62,044 nucleotides of DNA from SIG622 sp045604705. GTDB lineage: Bacteria > Bacillota > Clostridia > Oscillospirales > CAG-382. The position numbers and the translations under genes were made by a program. Positions 1 through 8,765 of the stretch are shown one piece after another. The notes beneath the pieces were generated by a model. The model was not told where the DNA came from and ran no database searches. It was given only the letters and a program-made list of their open reading frames with translations. The DNA lies in assembly GCA_045604705.1 (NCBI GenBank), contig JAZUOO010000005.1, positions 1-62,044 on the forward strand, given 5' to 3'. How positions within the stretch are numbered: position 1 is the stretch's first letter; the number at the start of each line of letters is the position of its first letter.

Positions 1-262
1 GGGCACGCCGTGGCAGACATCTCAGCAATCACATACCGTACAACGCTCCGCAGGTGCACAAACCATGCCTCGCCCTTTGGGAGAGGTGGCAGCGAAGCTG
101 ACGGAGAGGGTGCAGGCATCGCACAGCAATCACAATACCGCACAACGCTCCGTGGGTGCACAAACCATGCCTCGCCCTTTGGGAGAGGTGGCAGCGAAGC
201 TGACGGAGAGGGTGCAGGCATCTCAACAATCACAATCCACACAATGCTCCGTGGGCACACAA
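1..262. repeat. 102-bp direct repeat, about 2.3 copies
   Basis: Two nearly identical units begin near 35 and 137 (period 102), preceded by the tail of an earlier unit and followed by a decayed third near 235-262. Each unit holds a core near 64-115 and 166-217 with GGGAGAGGTGGCAGCGAAGC, followed by a spacer with CAATCACAAT. It reads as an open frame only because the period is divisible by three, so I do not call a gene. A partial, diverged copy lies at 15361-15413, which makes this a dispersed family. Repeats of this look are frequent between genes in gut Clostridia (background knowledge). Confidence 0.85.
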
Positions 263-350
263 ACTGAATCAATGATGAATAATGATCATTTCTGTGTGTG
301 GGTGTACAAACATAATTCTGCATTTTACATTTTAGATTTCACCGCAGGCA

Positions 351-390
351 CAAAAAAGTGCGTACCCCACAAAACGGAAAGTACGCACTT
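351..390 (-). terminator. lysC terminator
   Basis: Inverted repeat AAGTGCGTAC / GTACGCACTT (356-365 and 381-390) followed on the minus strand by a run of T. It lies about 22 nt past the lysC stop codon. Confidence 0.85.
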
Positions 391-412
391 AACCTATATC
401 ATTTTCAAAAAA

Positions 413-1732
413 TTACTTTACAAACTCCGCATAGATCGCACGGATAGCTCCCTCGAAGTCCTTTGTATCAACACCTATGATAATGTTAAGCTCACTTGAG
501 CCCTGGTCTATAAGACGAATGTTGATGCCTGCTTTAGCAAGGGAGTTGAATACTCTTGCGGCAGTACCCTGAGCATTTCTCATTTTTCTTCCTACGACTG
601 CTACAAGGGAGATATTGTTTTCGATATTGATGCTGTCGGAGGCGGTTGCCGCAAAGAGGTCTGCTATAAGGTCATCCTCAAAGCCCAGAAGCTTTTCGCC
701 GTCAAGGACAAGTCCCATTGTGTCAATGCCTGAGGGGAGATGCTCGAAGCAGAGGTTGTATTTTGCAAGAACCTCAAGTACTCTCTTGCCGAAGCCTACT
801 TCTTCGTTCATCATATCCTTTTCAAGGGTAACAACAGAGAAGCCTTTTTTGCCTGCTATACCTGTAATAACATTCTCCATATCCTTATTTGTATCACGGC
901 AAGCCGCAACAATTCTTGTACCCTTATCCCCGGGAGCGTTGGTGTTCTTGATTTCTATCGGAATACCCGCAACCTTAACAGGGAATATTGAATCCTCGTG
1001 AAGAACCGTTGCCCCCATGTAGGAAAGCTCACGAAGCTCCCTGTATGTAATAAGCTCGATAGGCGCGGGGTTTTCAACTATTCTGGGGTCTGCTATAAGG
1101 AAACCTGATACGTCTGTCCAGTTTTCATAGACATCTGCCTGTGCAGCTCTTGCAACAATGGCACCGGAGATGTCGGAGCCACCTCTTGAGAATGTCTTTA
1201 TTGTGTGGTTGGGCATTGAGCCGTAGAAGCCCGGTATTACTGCTCTCGGAACGTTTTCAAGTCTTTCGGAGAGAACCGTATTTGTCTTTTCAGAGTCAAG
1301 AGTTCCGTCATCATTGAAGAACACTACCTCTGCAGCATCAATAAATTCATATCCGAGATACTTTGAAAGAATCTTTGCATTGAGGTATTCACCGCGGCTT
1401 GCGGCAAAGTCTCTGCCTGCCTTGTTGAGAATACAGGTCTCAATATCCTTGAGCTCCGCATCAAGGTCAAGCTCGATTCCGAGGTCCTTGACAATACTGC
1501 TGTATCTCTCACGAATTTTGCCGAAAACCTCTTCAAACTCAGGCTTGCCGGCATTCTCAAAGCTCTTGTAGAGAAGATCTGTTACTTTGTCGTCCTCTTT
1601 GAATCTCTTTCCAGGGGCTGACGGTACAACATATTTTCTGTCTTCATCCGCCTTTATTATGTTTGCAACCTTTTTAAACTGATTTGCATCCGCAAGACTG
1701 CTTCCGCCAAATTTTACTACTTTAATTCCCAT
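413..1732 (-). CDS. lysC: aspartate kinase
   Basis: Catalyses ATP-dependent phosphorylation of L-aspartate, the first step toward lysine, threonine, methionine and diaminopimelate. The 439-residue protein opens with the amino-acid kinase motif KFGGSS (residues 7-12), has the FSRGGSDISGA substrate-binding segment near residues 180-190, and ends with a C-terminal ACT-type regulatory region (about 290-439) expected to sense end products. No homoserine dehydrogenase domain is fused. The ATG is preceded by AAAGGAG at good spacing. It stands alone: the upstream 480 bp hold repeats and no lysine riboswitch that I can recognise. The hairpin at 351-390 terminates it. Confidence 0.95.
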   Translation of the reverse strand: MGIKVVKFGGSSLADANQFKKVANIIKADEDRKYVVPSAPGKRFKEDDKVTDLLYKSFENAGKPEFEEVFGKIRERYSSIVKDLGIELDLDAELKDIETCILNKAGRDFAASRGEYLNAKILSKYLGYEFIDAAEVVFFNDDGTLDSEKTNTVLSERLENVPRAVIPGFYGSMPNHTIKTFSRGGSDISGAIVARAAQADVYENWTDVSGFLIADPRIVENPAPIELITYRELRELSYMGATVLHEDSIFPVKVAGIPIEIKNTNAPGDKGTRIVAACRDTNKDMENVITGIAGKKGFSVVTLEKDMMNEEVGFGKRVLEVLAKYNLCFEHLPSGIDTMGLVLDGEKLLGFEDDLIADLFAATASDSINIENNISLVAVVGRKMRNAQGTAARVFNSLAKAGINIRLIDQGSSELNIIIGVDTKDFEGAIRAIYAEFVK

Positions 1733-1767
1733 GATGTGTCTCCTTTTCGTACTTTTTTACGTGGGGC

Positions 1768-1862
1768 CTTCGGCGAGTCGCTTATGCAGACCGCAAGCGG
1801 TCTAGAAAAAAGCTCCGCAAAGAACTTGAATACTCCGCCCTCGCTTTGCTCCGGCTCCGGGG
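1768..1862. repeat. dispersed repeat shell with one hairpin
   Basis: GTCGCTT and AGCTCCGCAAAGAACTTGAA frame a small perfect hairpin, AGACCGC-AA-GCGGTCT (1788-1803), followed by CTCCGCCCTCGC and GCTCCGGCTCCGGGG. Related shells occur at 30739-30822 (no inner hairpin) and 30934-31125 (four inner hairpins). Function unknown. Confidence 0.75.
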
Positions 1863-1972
1863 GTGGCTTTTTGGCGTACCCGTTATTGCTGTGCCTCTTT
1901 TGAGGTCTTTTGGTTTGTTTTTATTCAATGGAGATTTCAACTGACTAAAACTGCAAATTTTATCGAAGCTAA

Positions 1973-2206
1973 GTGCGGAATGCGAAATGCGGAGTGCGAA
2001 ATGATTTGATCAAAATTTAGAGCTGATACAAATGCTCGCAAAAATCTCAGGTTGATTGTAAAATTGTATCTTTTTAAGATTTCATTAATTTGAAGGAAAC
2101 GAAGTTTCCAACATCAATTATGCATTATGCATTACGCATTATTAATCTCCTGTCCACTTTGAAAAAATGAGTTTTTAGAAGTTACCAATTGTGAATTGTG
2201 CATTTC
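1973..2206. repeat. period-7 tandem arrays between lysC and smc
   Basis: Three short arrays with a 7-nt period: TGCGGAA/TGCGAAA units near 1973-2003, TGCATTA units near 2118-2146, and AATTGTG AATTGTG at 2186-2206, ending a few bases from the smc stop codon. I see no gene in the 1733-2209 interval. Confidence 0.7.
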
Positions 2207-2209
2207 TTC

Positions 2210-5200
2210 TCAGCGTTCCGCAAGCTTAATACCCGTCTTCTTCTCCACGTCCTCGATATTGACTTTAAGGAAGTTGGAAACGCCCTTTTCCTGCATTGTT
2301 ACGCCGTAGAGTGTATCTGCAGATTCCATTGTGCCTCGTCTGTGAGTGATGACGATGAACTGGGTGCTCTTGCTGTTACGTCTTAGATATTTGCCGAAGC
2401 GTGCTACGTTTACATCGTCGAGTGCAGCTTCAATCTCATCAAAGATATAGAACGGTGCGGGATTTACTTTTAGTATTGCAAAGTAGAGTGCAATCGCCGT
2501 AAATGCCTGCTCGCCTCCGGAGAGAAGTGAAAGGCTCTTGACCATTTTTCCGGGTGGCTGGATATTGATTTCGATACCGCTTTCAAGGATGTTATCAGGT
2601 TCGGTAATGACAATCTCTGCACTTCCGCCGCCGAACAGTTCTACGAATACCTCTTTAAAGCTTTCGTTTATCTTTTCCATTGCCGCACCGAACATTACCT
2701 TCATGTCCTTTTCAAGTCTTGAAATTATGCTTTCAAGGCTCTTCTTTGACTCGTTAAGGTCATCTATCTGTGCGGTCATGAAGTCGTAGCGTTCCTTGGT
2801 TTCCTTGTATTCTTCAACAGCGTTTACATTGACAGAACCCAAAGCTCTGATCTTTGCCTTAACCGATGCGAGCTCTGTATTAAATTCCGCTTTGGGTTCG
2901 GGAAGATTCATGGCTCTTGCTTCCGAATAGGTCAGCTCGTATTCCTCGAACAGCTTTGCTGTGAGTGTATCGTAGGTTTCACGGCTGTTCTGAAGGATAT
3001 TTTCGCATCTTGTAAGCTCCTTGACAAAGACTTCCTTGTCATTCATAAGCTCACGCTCACGGTTTCTTATTTCGGTGAGCCTGCGTTCAAGGTCGTTACC
3101 CTCGGCGATTTTCGCTTCAAGACGTTTCTTGCAGTCGGCGATGTTCTTTTCCGCTTCCGCTATCTTTTCGTCACCGCCCTCGACAAGGCTCATCGCATCG
3201 GAAAGCTTCTTTGCAAGCTCGTTGTCCTCACCGCGTGTTACTGTAAGCTTTGTATTTGCTTCCTCCAACTTTTCACTTGCAGCTTTGGTCTTATCCACGA
3301 ATACGAGATAATCCTTTTCCTTTGCAAGTGCAGCAAGACTCAGTTCGGAAAGTTCTTTTTCCGCATTTGACACATTGTCCTCGGCATCCTCTCTTGCTTT
3401 TTGTGAGAGTGCGAGGAATTCTGCGGCTTCGGACTTTTCCTTTTCGGCGTTCTCTGTTTCAAGAGTCAGTTTTTGCATTCTTTCGGATATTACGCCGTCG
3501 GTATATTCGTCAAGCTGTGCCTTTGTTTTTGTTATTCTTTCGTCGCAGGCTGCGATTTTTTCCGTGTACAGCTTTATGTCGCCCTCGTTTTTGTAAAGTG
3601 CGCTGTCGGTGTTTGAAAGGTCGTTGCGAAGTCCCTCTATGAAGCTCTGTGCTTCTTCCCTTTCTTCAAGGGATTCCTTGAGTTCTTCGGTGAGCTTTTC
3701 TATCTGCTCCTGAGTTTTCTTTATTCTCAGTTCAAGCTTTTCTATGTCTGCACCTCTTGACATGATGCCCGAGCCCTTTGCCGCAGAACCGCCCGTATAT
3801 GAGCCTCCTGCGTTTATGAGCTGACCGTCAAGGGTTACTATTCTGAATTTGTAGCCGTATTTTCTTGCGATATTTGATGCGTTGTCAATGTTATCCGCAA
3901 CTGCTGTTCTTCCGAGCAAGTACTGTGCTACAATATCGTATTTGGGTTCATAGGAAACAAGGTCGCTTGCTATGCCGATATAGCCTCTTTCGCCCGAAAG
4001 CCCCGGTTGTGAGAGTACGTTAGCTCTTATGGAGGTCAACGGTAGGAAGGTTGCTCGTCCGGCACTTTGTTCTTTGAGGAATCGAATGGCATTCTTTGCT
4101 GCCTGTTCGTCTTCGGTTACGATATTTGATACTGCCGCACCTAGAGAGGTTTCTATTGCGGTAACGTACTCCTGCTTTGCTGTGATAAGCCTTGAAACGG
4201 GACCGCAAATGCCGGAAAGGGAGGCTTCGTTGACAACAGCCTTTACGCTTCCCGGATAGCCCTCAAGGAGTCTGTCCATGCGTTCCAGCATTTCTTTTCT
4301 GTGGACATCCGAGGCGAGAAGTGCGTTCTGCTCATTACGTTCACGCAGCTTCATGTCGTGTCTTGCGTTTGCCTGGTCAAATTCACGCAGTTCCTGGGCA
4401 AGCTCTGCGGATATTTCCGCTTTTTCGGCTTCGATCTTGACTTTTCTGTCCTTTGCGACTTTGAGAAGAAGCTCTGCCTGTTTCTTTTCTTCTTCGGCTT
4501 TGGCAATCTCGCCGTCTATAAAGCTTCTCTTGTCGGATTCGGACTTTGCCGCATTTTCTGCCGCTGCTTTGCTGATTTTTGCGTTGGTGAGCTTTTCTTC
4601 TGCACTTCTGAGCTTTGCGGAGGCTTCGTCGTATTCCGATACTTTCACCGAAAGCTCCTGTCTTTTGTCCGAGAGCTGCTTTTCGGCGTTCTGCTTCTGA
4701 AGCTGTGCGTTTTCCGAATCAAGTCTTCCCTTTTCTTCGTTGGCTTTCGCTTCGTCAAGCTCTTTTTCGAGATTGGGGATGGTTTCCACGGTCAGCTGCT
4801 TTATCTCACGGGCAAGTGCCTGTCTTGTTGCCTCATGGTGGGCAATGTCGTTTTGGGAAAGGGATCGCAGAGATTCGAGATTTGCTTTTCCCGCTTCAAG
4901 CCCCGACAGCTCTTCTCGGATGGACTCCGCTTCGATTATCGCTGCCTGACGCTGTTCGGAGACTTCTTCGGTACGTTTTTCAGCTTCCGCAAGTTCCTGT
5001 TCCTTGGCCTCGTAGTTTTTCTTTGCTTCGGCGGTTCTTGCTTCGTATTTTTCGCTCTCTATTGCCGCCTTTGTTATTTTGTCAAACCAGATGGCGACTT
5101 CGAGCTCCTTCTTTCTGTCTGCAAGTACTATGTATTTCTTTGCGTTTTCAGCTTCCTTTTCAAGTGTGCCGATTCTTGAACCTATTTCATTTGCAATGTC

Positions 5201-5776
5201 GGTAACTCTTATAAGGTTTGTGTCTGTTTCCGCAAGCTTTTTACTCGCATCGTTTTTTCTGTACCTGAATTTGGATATACCTGCGGCTTCTTCAAATATA
5301 TGACGTCGCTCATCGCTTTTCTGGGAGATAACCTCAGCTATCTTACCCTGTCCGACAACGGAATATCCCTCTCTTCCTATACCGGTGTTGAGGAACAGCT
5401 CGTATATATCCTTGAGCCTTGAGGTCTTTTCGTTGATTCTGTATTCGCTGTCTCCCGAACGGAAATATTTTCTTGTTATTTTCACTTCATCCGTATCAAC
5501 GGAAAGCTCACGTCCTCGGTTGTCCATTATAAGGGATACCTCACAATAGCCGGTAGGACTTCGTTTAGCCGTTCCGCTGAAGATTACGTCCTCCATTTTG
5601 GAGCCTCGCAGGGACTTGGGCGACATTTCACCGAGTACCCATCTCACCGCATCCGAAATGTTGGATTTTCCACTTCCGTTTGGGCCAACGACAGCCGTAA
5701 TGCCTTTGCCAAACTCCATTCTTGTTTTGTCCGGAAAGGATTTGAAGCCTCTCATTTCAAGGGCCTTTAAATACAA
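2210..5776 (-). CDS. smc: chromosome segregation protein SMC
   Basis: Structural maintenance of chromosomes ATPase, the core of the bacterial condensin that organises and segregates the nucleoid with ScpA and ScpB (not in this window). The 1188 residues match the usual family length. The N-terminal head has Walker A GPNGSGKSN (residues 31-39). Long acidic/basic coiled coils flank a hinge near residues 510-680. The C-terminal head carries the signature LSGGEQ and the Walker B-like YIFDEIEAALDD. It starts 3 nt after the stop of the radical SAM gene, so it is probably translationally coupled and is the last gene of the seven-gene run. Confidence 0.97.
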   Translation of the reverse strand: MYLKALEMRGFKSFPDKTRMEFGKGITAVVGPNGSGKSNISDAVRWVLGEMSPKSLRGSKMEDVIFSGTAKRSPTGYCEVSLIMDNRGRELSVDTDEVKITRKYFRSGDSEYRINEKTSRLKDIYELFLNTGIGREGYSVVGQGKIAEVISQKSDERRHIFEEAAGISKFRYRKNDASKKLAETDTNLIRVTDIANEIGSRIGTLEKEAENAKKYIVLADRKKELEVAIWFDKITKAAIESEKYEARTAEAKKNYEAKEQELAEAEKRTEEVSEQRQAAIIEAESIREELSGLEAGKANLESLRSLSQNDIAHHEATRQALAREIKQLTVETIPNLEKELDEAKANEEKGRLDSENAQLQKQNAEKQLSDKRQELSVKVSEYDEASAKLRSAEEKLTNAKISKAAAENAAKSESDKRSFIDGEIAKAEEEKKQAELLLKVAKDRKVKIEAEKAEISAELAQELREFDQANARHDMKLRERNEQNALLASDVHRKEMLERMDRLLEGYPGSVKAVVNEASLSGICGPVSRLITAKQEYVTAIETSLGAAVSNIVTEDEQAAKNAIRFLKEQSAGRATFLPLTSIRANVLSQPGLSGERGYIGIASDLVSYEPKYDIVAQYLLGRTAVADNIDNASNIARKYGYKFRIVTLDGQLINAGGSYTGGSAAKGSGIMSRGADIEKLELRIKKTQEQIEKLTEELKESLEEREEAQSFIEGLRNDLSNTDSALYKNEGDIKLYTEKIAACDERITKTKAQLDEYTDGVISERMQKLTLETENAEKEKSEAAEFLALSQKAREDAEDNVSNAEKELSELSLAALAKEKDYLVFVDKTKAASEKLEEANTKLTVTRGEDNELAKKLSDAMSLVEGGDEKIAEAEKNIADCKKRLEAKIAEGNDLERRLTEIRNRERELMNDKEVFVKELTRCENILQNSRETYDTLTAKLFEEYELTYSEARAMNLPEPKAEFNTELASVKAKIRALGSVNVNAVEEYKETKERYDFMTAQIDDLNESKKSLESIISRLEKDMKVMFGAAMEKINESFKEVFVELFGGGSAEIVITEPDNILESGIEINIQPPGKMVKSLSLLSGGEQAFTAIALYFAILKVNPAPFYIFDEIEAALDDVNVARFGKYLRRNSKSTQFIVITHRRGTMESADTLYGVTMQEKGVSNFLKVNIEDVEKKTGIKLAER

Positions 5777-5779
5777 CTG

Positions 5780-6856
5780 TCATTCACCTCGCTTTTTTAT
5801 AGATTCTGTTTGGATTTTTACTTTGTTCCTTTGGATTTCCTTGCTTTCTTTTATCTTTATTTTCAAAATCTCAATTCCCTCTTTTTTGAAGAATTCCGAG
5901 ATTTTCTCCTTGTTTACTCTTTTCTGTCCCGAGACCTTTGATGTCTCACCCTCGGCACAAAAAACGGTAAGCACTGTTTTTGATTTGCTGTCAATTTTTT
6001 TGTTTCGCAAAAGCTCGCGGCATTTTTCGAGAATTATGTCGAGATAGTATCTTGCAACCGTCATCTCGCCAATTGCACTGTGGCTTGCTCCGCCGTATAC
6101 GTTGTCATCGGAAAGTCCCTCTCCCGATTGAAGTCCTATACGCAGGAGCTTTACACCGTTATCAGAAAATACTTTATATACTTTTGCAGATCTTTCCGCT
6201 GCCTGTTCATTTGTCAAAGGGATGTAGTCTCCCTTTTTTGCCATGTTGCAAAGTTCGGTGCCGCAGAACACTACCGTGGGATATATTCTTGCACTTTCCG
6301 CACCCATTTCGCATATTTTTTTTGCGGTTTCAATCTCACTTTGAAGTGTCGCACCGGGAAGTCCCGTCATCATTTGCCCCGTAAGCCTAAAACCTCTGTC
6401 GGTTATCATTTTGCAGGCTTTTTCGGTATCTTCGGCGGTATGCCCTCTGCCGCTTGCAAAGAGTACACTGTTATCCATACTCTGTATACCAAGCTCTATG
6501 TGGCGCACACCGTAGCTTTCAAGTATATCTAGTATTTCACCGTCTATGTAGTCCGGTCTTGTGGAAAGTCTTATTGACCGAACCTTTCCCGATTTCAAAT
6601 AGCCGTATGCTGTTTCAAGTAACCTTATCATATCCTCTCCGGGGATTCCCGTAAAGCTTCCGCCGAAAAAGGCTATTTCACATTCGCACGTGTCCGTATC
6701 AAGGGTTTCAAGACAGGCTTCTATTTCCGGGACAATATCCCTTTTTGATCCGCCGTCCTCTTTTTGCGTTATGGTATGCTGATTACAGAATACGCAGTTA
6801 TTGGGACAGCCCTCATGGGGAATGAATATCGGAATGTTGACATGGCGTTTTTTCAT
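5780..6856 (-). CDS. Elp3-like radical SAM protein
   Basis: Radical SAM protein resembling the catalytic part of Elp3 (tRNA wobble-uridine modification). The 4Fe-4S cluster motif is visible near the N-terminus as CPNNCVFC. Later, FFGGSFTGI and the LSTRPDYID and ELGIQS segments are typical of this family. At about 358 residues it lacks the C-terminal acetyltransferase domain of full Elp3 (over 500 residues) and instead ends in a lysine-rich tail. I place the start at the ATG at 6856; an upstream ATG at 6868 sits too close to its Shine-Dalgarno. The position between rnc and smc is a known arrangement in Clostridia. The substrate is uncertain. Confidence 0.8.
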   Translation of the reverse strand: MKKRHVNIPIFIPHEGCPNNCVFCNQHTITQKEDGGSKRDIVPEIEACLETLDTDTCECEIAFFGGSFTGIPGEDMIRLLETAYGYLKSGKVRSIRLSTRPDYIDGEILDILESYGVRHIELGIQSMDNSVLFASGRGHTAEDTEKACKMITDRGFRLTGQMMTGLPGATLQSEIETAKKICEMGAESARIYPTVVFCGTELCNMAKKGDYIPLTNEQAAERSAKVYKVFSDNGVKLLRIGLQSGEGLSDDNVYGGASHSAIGEMTVARYYLDIILEKCRELLRNKKIDSKSKTVLTVFCAEGETSKVSGQKRVNKEKISEFFKKEGIEILKIKIKESKEIQRNKVKIQTESIKKRGE

Positions 6857-6916
6857 GCTTTTTATCATTCCTTTCGCAAGGTCGGATAATATTTTCTCAG
6901 GTGTTTCTGACGTAAA

Positions 6917-7654
6917 TTATTTTTCCGATTTTGTTTCCTGAAGCTCGCCGAAAAGTATCAGTGCTTCTCTTGCGGACTGCTGTTCCGCTTCGCGCTTAGT
7001 ACTTCCTTTGCCTTTGCCGATGGTGGTGTTATTAAGTCTTACCTCAAAATAGAAGCATTTATCGTGGGCGGGGCCCTCTTCTCCAACCTGTATGTATTCA
7101 AGAATTTCGCCCTGGCTTTTCTGAACAAACTGCTGCAGAAGACTCTTGTAGTCCTCACGTCTACCCTGCTTTATGAGCTTGTCTATCTTTACCGTTATGT
7201 ATGGCTTTAGGAACTTTTCCGCCTTGGCAAAACCGCCGTCAAGATATATTGCCGCAAGAAGCGCTTCAAAGGCATCGGCAAGTATAGCTTTATGGTATCT
7301 GCCTCCGCTACGCTCTTCGCCGTGACCGAGATACATATAGTCACCAAGTCCGAGTGCTGTTGCAAATTCATAGAGTGCACCTTCACAGACGGTATTGGAG
7401 CGTATCTTGGTAAGCTCGCCCTCGGGAAGCTCCTTGAATTTTTCAAAGATATACTCAGAGGTTATTATTGAAAGCACCGAGTCACCGAGAAATTCCATTC
7501 TCTCGTTACATTCGATAGCCACATTTTTTGTTCGCATTTCGTTGGAATAGGATGAGTGAGTCAGTGCTATTTTCACATAATTCTTATCCCTGAAGGTATA
7601 TCCGACTTTCTCTTCCAGCGATGACAGCGGATACGGAAACTGGTTGTCTGCCAT
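6917..7654 (-). CDS. rnc: ribonuclease III
   Basis: Double-strand-specific endoribonuclease that matures rRNA precursors and cleaves structured mRNAs. The 245-residue protein has the RNase III signature NERMEFLGDSVL (around residues 48-59), including the catalytic acidic residues. A C-terminal double-stranded RNA-binding domain (about 168-237) contains the GKGKGSTKREAEQQSA segment. The length is usual. GAAGGA precedes the ATG. It lies 30 nt after plsX and 48-60 nt before the radical SAM gene in the same run; plsX-rnc-smc linkage is common in Bacillota. Confidence 0.96.
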   Translation of the reverse strand: MADNQFPYPLSSLEEKVGYTFRDKNYVKIALTHSSYSNEMRTKNVAIECNERMEFLGDSVLSIITSEYIFEKFKELPEGELTKIRSNTVCEGALYEFATALGLGDYMYLGHGEERSGGRYHKAILADAFEALLAAIYLDGGFAKAEKFLKPYITVKIDKLIKQGRREDYKSLLQQFVQKSQGEILEYIQVGEEGPAHDKCFYFEVRLNNTTIGKGKGSTKREAEQQSAREALILFGELQETKSEK

Positions 7655-7684
7655 ACGTTATTCCTTCTTTCTTTTATTTTAGGG

Positions 7685-8719
7685 TTATACTTGTTTTTCT
7701 TCTTCCTGAGCTTTTTTGTATGCTTCGGGATTTGCCGCCATTTTTGCGTATTCCTGAATTATTCCGGAAAGGGCATATTCCTTAGCCTGGGCGATACAGC
7801 ATTTGATACTGTTTGCCTTTGATGATCCGTGTGCCTTGATAACCGGTCTTGAAATGCCGAGGAAAGGTGCTCCACCGTATTTATGGTAATCCATTGTATC
7901 ACGAAGCTTGTTTATCTGAGGAAGAACGAGAAGTGCAGATGCTCTTGATGCCAAACCCGATTTGAAAATGCCGCTAAGCTTCGCTTTCATAAACTGTCCG
8001 AAGCCTTCGCAGAGTTTAAGAACAATGTTCCCCGTAAAGCCGTCGCAGACAAGTATGTCACAGGCACCCATGGGGAAATCTCTGCCCTCGACGTTTCCTA
8101 CAAAGTTAAAGTCGTAGTCCTTCATCATGGTATGGGTATTTCTGTACAGCTCTGTCCCCTTGTGTTCTTCGGCACCGTTGTTTATAAGTCCTATTCTCGG
8201 GTTTTCAACGTGCATTACTTTTTCCATGAACAGCTTTGACATTACGGCAAATTCACAGAGGTTTTCGGGAGTAACATCGGTATTTGCACCTGCATCGGCT
8301 ATCATCATGGGATTTCCAGCAAAGGGAGGAAGTATTGCTCCCAGAGCCGCACGTCTTATGCCTTTGATCCTCTTTACGATAAGGGTGGAGCCTGTGAAAA
8401 GTGCACCGGTATTACCCGGGCTTATAAGAGCATGACCGATACCGTCGGCAAGAAGCCGCAGTGATACAGCCATTGAGGAATCCTTTTTCTCACGCATTAT
8501 ACTTGCAGGTTCATCCTCCATTGTAAGGGGCTCGCCGTCGGTATGATATATTTCTATGTTTGCCTTTTCGGCGGGGAGTTCACGAAGGGCATCCTTTATC
8601 ACTACTTCGTTTCCGACAAGAATTATATCAACGCCGCTTTCTATTGCGCCCTCAAGTGCTCCTTTTATTATTTCGGCAGGTGCGTTGTCACCGCTCATAC
8701 AGTCTATAATTATTTTCAT
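7685..8719 (-). CDS. plsX: phosphate acyltransferase PlsX
   Basis: Converts acyl-ACP and phosphate into acyl-phosphate, the acyl donor that PlsY uses to start phospholipid synthesis at the membrane. The 344 residues match the family. The N-terminus (IIDCMSGDNAPAEIIKGALE) and the segments ISPGNTGALF and CDGFTGNIVLK are characteristic. AAGGAAAAC precedes the ATG. The usual partners fabD/fabH/acpP are not adjacent here; rnc follows by 30 nt. Confidence 0.95.
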   Translation of the reverse strand: MKIIIDCMSGDNAPAEIIKGALEGAIESGVDIILVGNEVVIKDALRELPAEKANIEIYHTDGEPLTMEDEPASIMREKKDSSMAVSLRLLADGIGHALISPGNTGALFTGSTLIVKRIKGIRRAALGAILPPFAGNPMMIADAGANTDVTPENLCEFAVMSKLFMEKVMHVENPRIGLINNGAEEHKGTELYRNTHTMMKDYDFNFVGNVEGRDFPMGACDILVCDGFTGNIVLKLCEGFGQFMKAKLSGIFKSGLASRASALLVLPQINKLRDTMDYHKYGGAPFLGISRPVIKAHGSSKANSIKCCIAQAKEYALSGIIQEYAKMAANPEAYKKAQEEEKQV

Positions 8720-8765
8720 TGACAGTTTTCCTTTCGATTTTTATAACGCATCTTACTTTAATTAA

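Noticed and set aside
65..499. 144-codon plus-strand frame across the left-edge repeat
   Set aside because: It is created by a 102-bp repeat whose period is divisible by three, then runs through the lysC terminator and lysC 3' end in antisense.
1733..2209. Lysine riboswitch upstream of lysC
   Set aside because: The interval is filled with dispersed repeats and heptad arrays, and none of the conserved lysine-aptamer blocks is visible.
4301..5179. 292-codon plus-strand frame opposite smc
   Set aside because: Antisense shadow of the smc coiled coil; composition is Phe/Cys/Leu-rich, as expected from complementing Glu/Lys/Ala codons.
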